Positions 9,492 through 18,054 of a DNA stretch of 41,146 nt are shown piece after piece (positions within the stretch are counted from its first letter, which is position 1; each line of letters begins with the position of its first letter). Position numbers and translations under genes: made by a program. The DNA lies in contig JAZUAE010000009.1 of assembly GCA_045637805.1 (NCBI GenBank), positions 1 to 41,146 on the forward strand, read 5' to 3'. The notes beneath the pieces are model-generated. The model did not search any database and was not told the DNA's origin. It saw only the letters and a list, made by a program, of their open reading frames with translations. This stretch comes from CAKVLG01 sp045637805. GTDB lineage: Bacteria; Bacillota; Clostridia; Christensenellales; UBA1242.

Positions 9492-10210
9492 ATATAGAAG
9501 GAAAAAATGCAGTTCGTGAAGCATTAGCTTCAGGAAAAACAATAGATAAAATTTATATAACTGACGGCGTAACAGATAGTGAGGTTAGGGCTTTGCTTTC
9601 TGATGCAAAATCCAAATCTATACGAGTAGAATTTGCAGATAAAAAACGTATGGATAAACTTAGTGAAACGGGTAAACATCAAAATATAATTGCGCTTGTT
9701 TCAGATTTTGTATATAGCGAATTGGACGAAGTTGTTGATAATGCTAGAGAGAAAGGTGAACAAGTATTACTTGTTATTTTAGATAATATTGAAGACCCAC
9801 ATAATCTTGGTAGCGTAATAAGAGTTGTTGAATGTGCAGGCGCAACTGCTGTTGTTATTCCAAATAGAAGATCGGCAGTTGTTAATGAAACAGTTGTTAG
9901 AGTTTCTGCAGGAGCGACTAATTATGTTCCAGTTTGTAAGGTTGCAAACATCAATAGAACCATTGAAAATTTAAAAGAAAAAGGTGTTTGGGTATACGCT
10001 GCAGATATGGACGGAAAACTTATGTATGATGTTAATCTAAAAGGCGATATCGCATTAGTAATAGGTGCAGAGGGTGACGGTGTTTCTAGTCTTACACGTA
10101 AGGTTTGTGACGATATAATTTCTATTCCTATGAGTGGAAAAATAAATTCGTTAAATGCTAGCGTTAGCGCTGGAATTGTGCTATACGAGGCAGTTAGACA
10201 AAGGGGTTAA
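9488..10210 (+). CDS. rlmB: 23S rRNA (guanosine-2'-O-)-methyltransferase RlmB
   Basis: SPOUT-class TrmH/SpoU family enzyme that 2'-O-methylates G2251 (E. coli numbering) in the 23S peptidyl-transferase P-loop, using AdoMet. 240 aa. The N-terminal substrate-binding domain starts with IEGKNAVREAL. The three SPOUT motifs are visible: NIEDPHNLGSVIRVVE, IGAEGDGVSSLTRK and IPMSGKINSLNASVSAGI. The ATG at 9488 overlaps the mrnC stop. It sits between an rRNA-processing nuclease and sigH in one transcript. Confidence 0.95.
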   Translation: MNIEGKNAVREALASGKTIDKIYITDGVTDSEVRALLSDAKSKSIRVEFADKKRMDKLSETGKHQNIIALVSDFVYSELDEVVDNAREKGEQVLLVILDNIEDPHNLGSVIRVVECAGATAVVIPNRRSAVVNETVVRVSAGATNYVPVCKVANINRTIENLKEKGVWVYAADMDGKLMYDVNLKGDIALVIGAEGDGVSSLTRKVCDDIISIPMSGKINSLNASVSAGIVLYEAVRQRG

Positions 10211-10212
10211 TT

Positions 10213-10773
10213 TTGGAACAATTTGATGAGAAGTTAGAAGAGATTATTAATTCTTATTCAAAGATCATACGTAAAGTATGCAGAAGATACTATTTGGCAG
10301 GAGCGACTCAAGATGATTTGTATCAAGAGGGAATGATAGGTGTTCTTGAAGCGTATCATAAGTTTGACGGAAAGCCTAAGGACGAAGAATTTAAAAAGTT
10401 CGCCATTGTTTGTGCAAAGCATAAAATTTTTGATGCTATTAGAAAATCTAATTCTTTTAAGAATAAGCCTCTCAATAACTATATACCCATTACTCTTAGA
10501 AGCAATGATGAGGAAGAAGAGTTTGAACTCAGTGAAATATCTCTTTCACATGACCAAGAAACAGATCCGGCAATTTTGTTTTTAAGACAAGAACTTGTAG
10601 AAGAAAGAGTTGCAAAACTTGGCAAAATTCTTAGTGATTATGAAAACCAAGTTATAAAAATGTATCTTGATGGTGAATCTCAAAGTGAGATAGCAAGGCA
10701 TTTAAACAAAGATAAAAAATCAATAGACAACACAATACAACGTGTTAAAAATAAACTTAAGGAGGAAGAATAA
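10213..10773 (+). CDS. sigH: Sigma-70 family factor, SigH type
   Basis: 186-aa sigma factor with region 2 (DDLYQEGMIGVLEAYHKFD, residues about 35-55) and region 4 (LDGESQSEIARHLNKDKKSIDNTIQRVKNK) but no region 1 or 3, matching SigH/Spo0H, which directs early stationary-phase and sporulation transcription. The start is a TTG at 10213: AAGGGG just upstream, inside the end of rlmB, is the SD and no ATG fits. It ends one base before dnaX. The location after rlmB is the conserved place for sigH. Because AT-rich gut Bacillota often lose sporulation, its present regulon is uncertain. Confidence 0.88.
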   Translation: MEQFDEKLEEIINSYSKIIRKVCRRYYLAGATQDDLYQEGMIGVLEAYHKFDGKPKDEEFKKFAIVCAKHKIFDAIRKSNSFKNKPLNNYIPITLRSNDEEEEFELSEISLSHDQETDPAILFLRQELVEERVAKLGKILSDYENQVIKMYLDGESQSEIARHLNKDKKSIDNTIQRVKNKLKEEE

Positions 10774-12300
10774 ATGTATTTGGCGCTTTATAGAAAATAT
10801 AGACCACAAACATTTGATGAAGTTGTGGGACAAAGACATATTGTAAAGACTCTTATCAACCAAATAAACGCAGATAAAGTTGGTCATGCATATTTGTTTT
10901 GTGGTAGTCGTGGTACTGGTAAAACAAGCATTGCCAAGATATTTGCTAGAGCAATTAATTGTCCAAGTACAGTGCAGGGAATACCTTGCGGAAAATGTGA
11001 AGTTTGCAAGAATCTAGAAGGCAACAATATGGACATTTTAGAAATAGATGCTGCGTCAAACAATGGCGTTGATGAAATCCGTGATTTGCGCGAGAAAGTG
11101 AAATACCCTCCTGTAGTTGGAAAATATAAAGTCTATATCATAGATGAGGTGCACATGCTTTCACCAAGCGCATTCAACGCTCTCTTAAAAACGCTTGAAG
11201 AGCCTCCTGCTTATGTTGTATTTATATTAGCAACAACTGAGGTTCATAAACTTCCAGCAACAATTCTTTCTCGTTGTATGCGTTTTGATTTTGGACTTCT
11301 TTCTAATGAAGATTTGTCAGGTTTGGCTAAAAAGATTTTAACTAGTGAAAATATAAAGTTTGAAGATCAGGCCATTGAACTAATTGTAAGAGCTGGTGAA
11401 GGTAGCGTTCGCGACATGCTTTCTATTGCTGATATGTGTATATCTTTTTCAGGTGAAAATCTTACGTACTCTAATGTTCTTGAAGTGCTCGGTACAACAC
11501 AGCGAGAAATGTTGGTTGATTTATCAAACAATGTTTTGAACAAGGATATGGGAGGAATGCTTACAAATTTAGACAAGGCTCTTTCTACGGGTAAAAGACC
11601 TATGGTGCTTGCAAAAGATCTTATCATGCATTTCAGGGATTTGTTGGTAATGATTTCGGTTCCTGCAAAAAGCAGAGAGATGGTTGTTGTTCAGGAAGAT
11701 GTGTTTTCCAAAATGCAACAACAGGCAGATGTTAAGAATTTTGGGATAATTGTCGAAGCAATTAAAAATTTAAGCGAAGTTGAACAAAACCTTAGATATT
11801 CAAATAATCCAAGAATAGTACTCGAAACAGCGCTTATAAAAGTAATTAGTAATACAAGTATTTTAGATCGAGTTGAGAGACTGGAAAAAGGAATACCAAA
11901 TGCAACACCGATTATTCAAGGGCAAGCTCCAGTGAAAGCAAGTGTACCTATTGCAGCACAAACCCCAGTTGCAGAAACAAAAAAAGAAATAAGTTTTAAA
12001 AATGAAGACGCGTTACTTGGAGAATTGTTTATTCATTTGCGAGAGCAAAAAAGTATGAGTTTACTTGCGGCGGCTAGACAAATTAAATCGCTAGTGGTTG
12101 CTGGTAAACAGGCTATAATTTATGTTGAGGACGAAATAACAAAAGAGATGATATGTGCTCCAAGACATGAAAGAGAGCTGAAAGCTTTTTTTGAAGAAAA
12201 AGGATTAATTCTTTCAATTCAAGTAAAAGGAAATAATGTAAAAAAAGATATTGACGGCCTTAAAAACATGCTTGGTGGCAATATAATAATTGAAGATTAG
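10774..12300 (+). CDS. dnaX: DNA polymerase III subunits gamma/tau
   Basis: Clamp-loader ATPase that loads the beta clamp and links polymerases at the fork. 508 aa. Walker A is GSRGTGKT (G44-T51), the zinc module is C63/C72/C75/C78, Walker B is IIDEVHML, sensor 1 is FILATTE and the SRC Arg-finger motif is LSRCMRFDF. After about residue 385 there is a Pro/Ala-rich linker and then a tau-like C-terminal domain. No slippery A6-G frameshift signal was noticed, so only the full-length form is predicted. GGAGG precedes the ATG; the gene abuts sigH and is followed by ybaB and recR, a conserved cluster. Confidence 0.97.
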   Translation: MYLALYRKYRPQTFDEVVGQRHIVKTLINQINADKVGHAYLFCGSRGTGKTSIAKIFARAINCPSTVQGIPCGKCEVCKNLEGNNMDILEIDAASNNGVDEIRDLREKVKYPPVVGKYKVYIIDEVHMLSPSAFNALLKTLEEPPAYVVFILATTEVHKLPATILSRCMRFDFGLLSNEDLSGLAKKILTSENIKFEDQAIELIVRAGEGSVRDMLSIADMCISFSGENLTYSNVLEVLGTTQREMLVDLSNNVLNKDMGGMLTNLDKALSTGKRPMVLAKDLIMHFRDLLVMISVPAKSREMVVVQEDVFSKMQQQADVKNFGIIVEAIKNLSEVEQNLRYSNNPRIVLETALIKVISNTSILDRVERLEKGIPNATPIIQGQAPVKASVPIAAQTPVAETKKEISFKNEDALLGELFIHLREQKSMSLLAAARQIKSLVVAGKQAIIYVEDEITKEMICAPRHERELKAFFEEKGLILSIQVKGNNVKKDIDGLKNMLGGNIIIED

Positions 12301-12348
12301 TTGCAAGAAATTGTAAATTTTGTTAATATATTAAAAGAGGTATAAAAT

Positions 12349-12678
12349 ATGAATAGATTTGGTGGATTTGGCGGCGGAAACAATATGCAAGCTTTAATGC
12401 GTCAGGCTCAAAAAATGCAGGAAGATGCTCTCCGTGCGCAAGAAGAAATAAATCAAGCAGAAGTAGAAGGAACTGCTGGTGGTGGAATGGTTAATGTGGT
12501 TATGTATGGTAACAAAAGTATTAAATCAATAAACATTAATCCTGAAGTTATAGATCCAGATGATAGTGAGCTTTTAGAGGATTTAATTGTAGCAGCAATC
12601 AAAGATGCTGAAACAAAGGCAGAAGAATTAAAGAATAGTAAACTTGGTGCATTTGGTGCATTAGGCGGTATGATGTAA
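12349..12678 (+). CDS. YbaB/EbfC family nucleoid-associated protein
   Basis: 109-aa DNA-binding protein of the YbaB/EbfC family, which forms tweezer-like dimers. The typical Gly-rich N-terminus (FGGFGGGNNMQALMRQAQKM) is followed by the conserved core VEGTAGGGMVNVVMYGNKSIKSI and a C-terminal segment with DPDDSELLEDLIVAAIKDA. AGAGGT is the SD. The TAA stop shares a base with the recR ATG (TAATG), so the two are coupled; dnaX-ybaB-recR is one of the most conserved bacterial gene orders. Confidence 0.95.
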   Translation: MNRFGGFGGGNNMQALMRQAQKMQEDALRAQEEINQAEVEGTAGGGMVNVVMYGNKSIKSININPEVIDPDDSELLEDLIVAAIKDAETKAEELKNSKLGAFGALGGMM

Positions 12679-13274
12679 TGGATTCAGGAAAAATAGAGTC
12701 TATTGCAAGGCTCACAAATGAGTTTTCAAAACTTCCTGGAGTTGGTAAAAAAACTGCGGCAAGATATGCCTACTATATCATTAATAGCAAAATTGAAGAT
12801 GTTATGGATTTTGTAGAGGCACTTAAAGAGGTTAAGGCTAAGGTGAAGTTTTGTGACGTTTGTGGTAATTATACCGATAGTAGTCCTTGCTATATTTGCA
12901 AATCTCGTAATCATGAAATGATCTGTGTGGTTAAAGAGCCGAAAGATGTGGACGTGATTGAAAAATCAGGTGTGTTTAAAGGAACGTATCATGTTTTAAA
13001 TGGAACAATTAATCCGATTGCTGGTGTTGGCCCAGATGACATCAGAATACGTGAACTTTTATCTAGGATTAATGAGGGAAATGTTAAAGAAGTTATCATG
13101 GCTACAAACGCCGATGTAGAGGGTGAGGCAACTGCTATGTATATAGCAAAAATTTTAAAGCCACTCGATATAAAAGTTACAAGAATAGCTCAAGGTGTTC
13201 AGGTGGGAAGTGATTTAGAATATGCCGATGAAGTAACCTTGGCAAGAGCAATAACTGATAGAAGAACATTATAA
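12678..13274 (+). CDS. recR: Recombination protein RecR
   Basis: 198-aa RecR, which with RecO and RecF loads RecA at gaps and stalled forks. The N-terminal helix-hairpin-helix (LPGVGKKTAARYAYYI), the C4 zinc finger (CDVCGNYTDSSPCYICKS) and the Toprim domain (MICVVKEPKDVDVIE, ATNADVEGEATAMYIAKIL) appear in the normal order. The C-terminal segment RIAQGVQVGSDLEYADEVTLARA is the usual ATP-motif-like region. The start overlaps the ybaB stop. A hairpin terminator ends the cluster. Confidence 0.97.
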   Translation: MDSGKIESIARLTNEFSKLPGVGKKTAARYAYYIINSKIEDVMDFVEALKEVKAKVKFCDVCGNYTDSSPCYICKSRNHEMICVVKEPKDVDVIEKSGVFKGTYHVLNGTINPIAGVGPDDIRIRELLSRINEGNVKEVIMATNADVEGEATAMYIAKILKPLDIKVTRIAQGVQVGSDLEYADEVTLARAITDRRTL

Positions 13275-13304
13275 AAAGCACAATACGTGCTTTTTATTTT
13301 TTTA
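13275..13304. terminator. Terminator after recR
   Basis: AAAAAGCAC-AATAC-GTGCTTTTTATTTTTTT immediately after the recR stop; a clean stem and a long T-run. Confidence 0.9.
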
Positions 13305-13439
13305 CATTTCGAGTTCTGATGGTGGAGTTTTATCTTTTTTAGAAACTTGTTTTTTTGCTTTTATTAAGTTAGATAAGTTTTTATCAATAGATTTAATATC
13401 GCCTCTATATAAATTTTTATATGCATCACTTATATTCAT
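13302..13439 (-). CDS. Possible 45-aa hypothetical protein
   Basis: A minus-strand frame of 45 codons plus stop fills the gap between recR and the next gene. The product begins MNISDAYKNLYRGDIKSID, is hydrophilic and Lys-rich and ends PPSELEM. There is no clear SD before the ATG; a TATAAT lies about 18 nt upstream on the minus strand. Its stop lies in the recR terminator. I do not recognise a family. It could be a real small protein or chance; phylogenetic conservation would decide. Confidence 0.4.
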   Translation of the reverse strand: MNISDAYKNLYRGDIKSIDKNLSNLIKAKKQVSKKDKTPPSELEM

Positions 13440-13535
13440 ACTATTATTTTGTCAATAATTATAAAGAATATACTACTTTTTTTATTTGACATATTAATGG
13501 TTATTTTATTATAGTTATATTAACGGAGAATATTT

Positions 13536-14240
13536 ATGACAGCTGCAATTTCAGCGTTTTTTGCTAGTATATTTGGGAACAACATTGTTTTAGCAACAAT
13601 GCTTGTTTCTATGTTGCCGCTTTTTGAGCTTAGAGGTGCAATTATTTTTGCGTCTTCTGTTGAACTTTGGGGGGCTGTAACCCTTACGCCTTGGCTGGCA
13701 TATTTGTTTAGTTTCCTTGGAAGCTCATTAGTTGTTCCTGTTATTGCATTGTTATTTACGCCTATTGTTAACTGGTTAAAGAGAACTAAGCTTTTCAAAA
13801 AATTAGGTGATGCTATCTATAATATGGTTTCTAAAAAATCACAAAAGATACAAAACGATGCAAATGTAATTAATGAAGATGTTAGTGTTTCAGAAATTGA
13901 AAAACAAAAAAAACTAAGAATAAAAAAGATGCTTGGTATTTTTTGTTTTGTTGCAATTCCACTTCCTTTAACAGGGGTGTGGACAGGTACAGCTATAGCT
14001 GTAGTTTTAGGAATGAAATTCGGTGATATTTTAATTAGTGTAATTAGCGGTAACGCTGTCGCAGGATTAATTATAACGCTTTTAACTTTAATTCTTGGAG
14101 ACAAGAGTATTTATGGATTATATGCTTTTGTAGCTTTGGTTGTTGTATTTATTTTGGTTAGTGTAACGATAGCACTTGTAAAGCGTGCTAAAAATAAAAA
14201 ATTACAAGAAAGTGAAGTTTCTGAAAATAAGGAGAACTAA
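13536..14240 (+). CDS. Small multidrug-export family membrane protein (COG2426)
   Basis: 234-aa integral membrane protein. The start MLVSMLPLFELRGAIIFA and the later PLPLTGVWTGTAIAVVLGM are the signature blocks of the Sm_multidrug_ex family (PF06695, COG2426); the transport role of this family is inferred, not proven. About five membrane segments are visible, with a charged loop (about residues 85-130, Lys/Glu-rich) in the middle. GGAG lies 9 nt before the ATG. Its TAA overlaps the ATG of the degenerate ABC protein, so both are made from one transcript. Confidence 0.85.
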   Translation: MTAAISAFFASIFGNNIVLATMLVSMLPLFELRGAIIFASSVELWGAVTLTPWLAYLFSFLGSSLVVPVIALLFTPIVNWLKRTKLFKKLGDAIYNMVSKKSQKIQNDANVINEDVSVSEIEKQKKLRIKKMLGIFCFVAIPLPLTGVWTGTAIAVVLGMKFGDILISVISGNAVAGLIITLLTLILGDKSIYGLYAFVALVVVFILVSVTIALVKRAKNKKLQESEVSENKEN

Positions 14241-15904
14241 TGAAAACGGGATACAAAACAGCTTTTTTAAACTGGTATGCTTTATGCAAGCCAAACAAAA
14301 AATATTTTGCACTGCATTTAACATTGTCGTTAGCCACTTCAATTTTATTTGTCTTAGAGCCTGTTTTTGCTGCACAAGTTTTAACCTTTTTAGTAAAAGG
14401 TATTTATGATAAAGCAATGCTTTGGCTTGCGATTTCTTTTGGAACGCTTGCAGTAAGAAATTTGTTATGGCACTGGAATTATTGGAACTGGTCTAGGCTT
14501 GTAGGATATTCGTATAAAAATATTAATGCTAGGTTATACAACAAAGTTGTGTCTAGTCAAGATAAAAACTTTAAGGAAACAAGCAAAGAAAAAATATTAA
14601 ACACCATAGGCACAGATGTTTATACAGTTTGTAATTTTTCAGATTTGTTTTCTACTAAAATATCAAAGTTGTTTAGAGTAATTATAACTCTTATAATCGT
14701 CTTAATCGAAAGTTGGGTAGCAGCTTTAATAATTGTTGCTGTAAGCATAATCAATTACTATCTATATAGAGTAATCGATAGTAAACTTGCCCTAGCAAAC
14801 AATGATATAAGGCGAGCAAACGATGTTATGTTTGAAAACATGACCGATATTACTGATGGTAGGGAAGCTGTTGTAGATTTGGGTATTAAAAACGAGATTC
14901 GTGAAAAATATCTTAAATCATGCGATCAATATATGAAAGCTCAGCATAGATCTTGTATGCAGCTTTCAAACAAAAATAATATTGTGTATATCATATGGAA
15001 TGCAATCATTTGTTTGGCAACAATTTATCTTGTGTATTTAGTTAGTGGTAAACAAATTAATTATACAATTTATTTAATAATAACATCATATTTAACATCG
15101 TCAATTGAAAAAGTTAATGAATTTTATGGGGTGTTTGAAAAGCTGAGAAATGCAGAGATTGCTACAGCTAGAATAAATACTATACTCGAGTTTAAAAATA
15201 AGGATTTAATAGAGTATGGTAACAATATGACGAATAAGATTAGAGGCTCAATATCTTTTAATCACGTATCGTTAAAAGAGCGAGATGTGGACAATGATAA
15301 TATTGGTGAAATATCAGATATAAGTTTTTATATCAATGATGGTGAAAGTGTTTTGATACATGGTCCTACCAAGTCCGGTAAACGACAAATATTTAGACTT
15401 TTAAAACGTGCTGTTAAACCAGATTCGGGAACTATTACTGTTGATGGTATTGATTTGTTTGAGTTCTATGATAATATTGAGCGAAAAAATATTATGTTTT
15501 GTGGATCAAAACCATACTTTTTCGAAGGTAGTATTTTGGAAAACATGCAATATGTAGAGCAAAGTAAGAAAAAGATAGAAAACATGATGAAAAAATGTGA
15601 ATTACATGAATTTATTAAGAATCTGCCTGACGGATACAACACAAACATAAACAAAAACAACAATAAAATACCATATTATGAAAGATTTATGATGGGCTTT
15701 GCAAGAGCTATGCTTACAAAAAGTGAAATTATAATGATTTACGAATTTCCAACACAACTTCCAGCCAATCTTAGGGAAGAGGCGATAGCAACAATCGCTA
15801 AATTCAAAGGTGAAAAGACAATAATTATATTCTCTGCGTTAGAAGAGTCTGGTAAATATTGTGATAAGATTATTAAAATAAGTAAAGGAAAGAAGGTTGA
15901 ATAA
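14240..15904 (+). CDS. ABC exporter-like protein with degenerate ATPase
   Basis: 554-aa half-transporter: membrane domain (about six helices, residues 25-300) followed by an ABC nucleotide-binding domain (about 335-554). The fold is recognisable (PDSGTITVDGIDLFEF, EGSILENM, LPDGYNTNI), but every ATP-handling motif is altered. Walker A is GPTKSGKR with Arg382 for Ser/Thr; the Q-loop has CGSKP without Gln; the LSGGQ region reads YYERFMM; Walker B is IIMIYE with Tyr501 for Asp; the H-loop is FSALEE with no His. The frame is intact over 1.66 kb, so this is a conserved-looking non-hydrolysing relative rather than a fresh pseudogene. It may partner another half-transporter or serve as a non-transport membrane protein. 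Confidence 0.85.
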   Translation: MKTGYKTAFLNWYALCKPNKKYFALHLTLSLATSILFVLEPVFAAQVLTFLVKGIYDKAMLWLAISFGTLAVRNLLWHWNYWNWSRLVGYSYKNINARLYNKVVSSQDKNFKETSKEKILNTIGTDVYTVCNFSDLFSTKISKLFRVIITLIIVLIESWVAALIIVAVSIINYYLYRVIDSKLALANNDIRRANDVMFENMTDITDGREAVVDLGIKNEIREKYLKSCDQYMKAQHRSCMQLSNKNNIVYIIWNAIICLATIYLVYLVSGKQINYTIYLIITSYLTSSIEKVNEFYGVFEKLRNAEIATARINTILEFKNKDLIEYGNNMTNKIRGSISFNHVSLKERDVDNDNIGEISDISFYINDGESVLIHGPTKSGKRQIFRLLKRAVKPDSGTITVDGIDLFEFYDNIERKNIMFCGSKPYFFEGSILENMQYVEQSKKKIENMMKKCELHEFIKNLPDGYNTNINKNNNKIPYYERFMMGFARAMLTKSEIIMIYEFPTQLPANLREEAIATIAKFKGEKTIIIFSALEESGKYCDKIIKISKGKKVE

Positions 15905-15934
15905 AAAATGAACTCAAACGAGTTCATTTTTTTG
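15905..15934. terminator. Bidirectional terminator
   Basis: AAAATGAACTC-AAAC-GAGTTCATTTTTTTG: a 9-bp stem between the convergent ABC gene and the minus-strand gene at 15939. Confidence 0.9.
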
Positions 15935-15938
15935 TTTT

Positions 15939-17264
15939 CTAAAAATCTAAAACAGGGAAGTTATAATTAAGCATGAAATCATTACAGTCTGTAGATTTAA
16001 GTATTGAATATGATTGATAATTTGAAGCGTCAACTTCTGCCATTAAACCTTTGACATTATATAAATTAAATCGGTTTTTATTAAAAATTTGTGAGAAAAA
16101 TTTCTTATAATTTTCTTTGTATTCTAATTTTTGATTTTCTTGCTCTTCGTCTAATATATTATTATAGTACATGGCAATTTTTTCAATTTCAGAATTGTTT
16201 GATGCTTTCATATTAACCATTTCTTCTAAATATGCTAATGAAACATTACGAGCAGCCATCTCATCTGGCTCTGATAAATAGTTTTCAAATGAAGCATTGT
16301 TGCTTGGATATACAAGATAATCTTTATTATTTGGATTCATAATAGAGTCTTTAACAAGTGTATCCATTTCAGAAGTTGAAGGTTTATCAAGATTTGCAAA
16401 TTGAACTCTATGCTCTGCTTCATGAACTAATGTTGTCATGAGTCTTAATGGGAAAGATAAGTTGTTTTGATTTTTTGCGATATTAAATCCAGTCAAATAT
16501 CTCTTGTTAATATCAATATATCCTTCATTAACGTTATATTCACCGCTTGTTAAATATTTTGAATTTGAATTTATTTCTTTAAAATTAACCTTACAAGGGA
16601 TTACATTCATAGCTTCACAATGCTTATTAACTAAAGCTTGACATAATGCTTCAATTTGTTTTGAATCAAGTTTGTAGAAGTTTGAAGGATAGAACAAAGT
16701 TAACAAGTTGTAAATTGATAAATTATGGAATCCATATTCATCTGTAGTATTAGCCTTAGTGGTTGGTAAATAATTCTCGTTTAAGGATTTTTCAAACATG
16801 AATTTACGGTTCTTATAAATCTTATCGAGGGTCTTTTCAATATTGTGCACGCGACCGTTGTATGGATATGTCCAACTTGTCATAAGTACTTTGTTTATCT
16901 TAGGATTAATTATGTGAGCCTCAGCAGTTGCTTTTGCAAATAAAATCTGCATGAACATTTTCAACTTTTTCTTAAGCTCAGGGTCTTGTACTGTTACAAA
17001 ATACTGTTGAATAATATTTAAAAGTTCGGATTTTTCTTCAAACAAGATATCAATAACATTTTCAAAATCACCAGCACCTGCGTTACCTAAATTTTTTTTG
17101 TGCGCAAGAATAGAAAGAATAAGTGATTTATCCTCATCAGTTAATGAAATTTCATCTAAATTAATTATTTTTGTTAAATTAACGAAGTTGTAATAATCGT
17201 TTAAATTTTTTAATTTATTATTGTAATTATTAAAAGCAGTTTTAAAAATTGATGTTTGTGTCAT
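15939..17264 (-). CDS. Putative zinc metalloprotein with HEAEH motif
   Basis: 441-aa protein that I do not recognise as a named family. The key motif is LVHEAEHRVQF (HExxH, His281-His285), with SEPDEMAARN about 50 residues later (E332/E335), which fits the gluzincin pattern HExxH...ExxA/D. The rest is charged and Asn/Lys-rich, with no signal peptide or membrane segment, so it is likely cytoplasmic. The frame extends 4 codons further to an ATG at 17276, but that ATG is part of ATGGAGGCAACAATG, where GGAGG (17274-17270) is an ideal SD for the ATG at 17264. Promoter: see the entry at 17288. It stands alone, divergent from the Nudix gene. Confidence 0.75.
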   Translation of the reverse strand: MTQTSIFKTAFNNYNNKLKNLNDYYNFVNLTKIINLDEISLTDEDKSLILSILAHKKNLGNAGAGDFENVIDILFEEKSELLNIIQQYFVTVQDPELKKKLKMFMQILFAKATAEAHIINPKINKVLMTSWTYPYNGRVHNIEKTLDKIYKNRKFMFEKSLNENYLPTTKANTTDEYGFHNLSIYNLLTLFYPSNFYKLDSKQIEALCQALVNKHCEAMNVIPCKVNFKEINSNSKYLTSGEYNVNEGYIDINKRYLTGFNIAKNQNNLSFPLRLMTTLVHEAEHRVQFANLDKPSTSEMDTLVKDSIMNPNNKDYLVYPSNNASFENYLSEPDEMAARNVSLAYLEEMVNMKASNNSEIEKIAMYYNNILDEEQENQKLEYKENYKKFFSQIFNKNRFNLYNVKGLMAEVDASNYQSYSILKSTDCNDFMLNYNFPVLDF

Positions 17265-17287
17265 TGTTGCCTCCATATAACAGAGAG

Positions 17288-17316
17288 ATTATAGCACATG
17301 AAATTGATATTTTCAA
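17288..17316 (-). promoter_or_regulatory. Promoter of the HEAEH gene
   Basis: Minus strand: TTGAAA (17316-17311), 17-nt spacer ending in TGC, TATAAT (17293-17288): a near-consensus promoter with an extended -10, followed by a normal leader with SD. Confidence 0.7.
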
Positions 17317-17360
17317 GACCCTTTTATAATTTTTCTAATATAAATAAGTAGAGTTTATTG

Positions 17361-17396
17361 TTGCCAGAGATTGGTTTTAGTGATATAATTAAATTG
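17361..17396 (+). promoter_or_regulatory. Promoter of the Nudix gene, leaderless type
   Basis: TTGCCA (17361-17366), 17-nt spacer, TATAAT (17384-17389), then 7 nt to the ATG at 17397. No SD. This promoter lies inside the open frame that extends upstream, so the upstream start is unlikely. Confidence 0.7.
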
Positions 17397-17963
17397 ATGA
17401 AAAAATTATTAGCAGATAAAGAAGAACTTTTAAAGGTTTATAATAATAAGCATGAGTACAGCGGAAAAATGGAACTAAGAAGTAAAGTTCACCAAAGCCG
17501 CTTGTTTCATGATGAAATAGTTTTATGGGTAATCAATCCTAACAAAAAGAAAGTGTTAGTGCAAAAGCGTAGTCCAAATAAATTACTTAGACCTAATAGA
17601 TATGGGCTTTGTGCGGGGCACGTCGTTGAAAATGAAACAATTGAAGAAGCTTTGTTTAAAGAGGCAATGGAAGAGATAGGGTTGGATTTGTCTAAATATA
17701 ATGTTCAACATATATTGACAGTTAAGCAACTTGCTCAAAACAATTATCATTTTGCACACCATTTTGCTATATTCGAAGAAATACCCTTAGAGAATTTTAA
17801 AATTCAAGAAGAGGAATTAACAGAAGTAAAATATATGAATTATGAGGATTTCAAATACCGTATAAGAACTGGCGATGATAGCGTTGTGGTAAAATGGACT
17901 TATGCTGAAAAACAAGTTTTTAATAGGTTGGATAAAATTCTTTATGGTGAAATCAAAAAATAG
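17397..17963 (+). CDS. Nudix hydrolase (IDI/YfcD-like)
   Basis: 188-aa Nudix-fold protein. The Nudix box starts at GHVVENE and reads on to KEAMEEIGL: it fits Gx5Ex7REUxEExGU except that the box Arg is Lys. The segment KKVLVQKRSPNKLLRPNRYGL upstream of the box resembles the isopentenyl-diphosphate-isomerase/YfcD branch. The likely reaction is hydrolysis of a nucleoside-diphosphate-linked substrate; substrate unknown. The start at 17397 is chosen because a full promoter ends just before it. A terminator follows the stop. Confidence 0.85.
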   Translation: MKKLLADKEELLKVYNNKHEYSGKMELRSKVHQSRLFHDEIVLWVINPNKKKVLVQKRSPNKLLRPNRYGLCAGHVVENETIEEALFKEAMEEIGLDLSKYNVQHILTVKQLAQNNYHFAHHFAIFEEIPLENFKIQEEELTEVKYMNYEDFKYRIRTGDDSVVVKWTYAEKQVFNRLDKILYGEIKK

Positions 17964-17992
17964 AAACCCGGTTATAGGGTTTTTGTTTTTTT
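17964..17992 (+). terminator. Terminator after the Nudix gene
   Basis: AAACCCGGTTATAGGGTTTTTGTTTTTTT: a short stem of AAACCC with GGGTTT and a long T-run. Confidence 0.7.
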
Positions 17993-18054
17993 AGTTTTGT
18001 GACTGTTTGGTCTGTATGTTGATAGTAAAACGGTAAATAATTAAAGGTGGTTAT

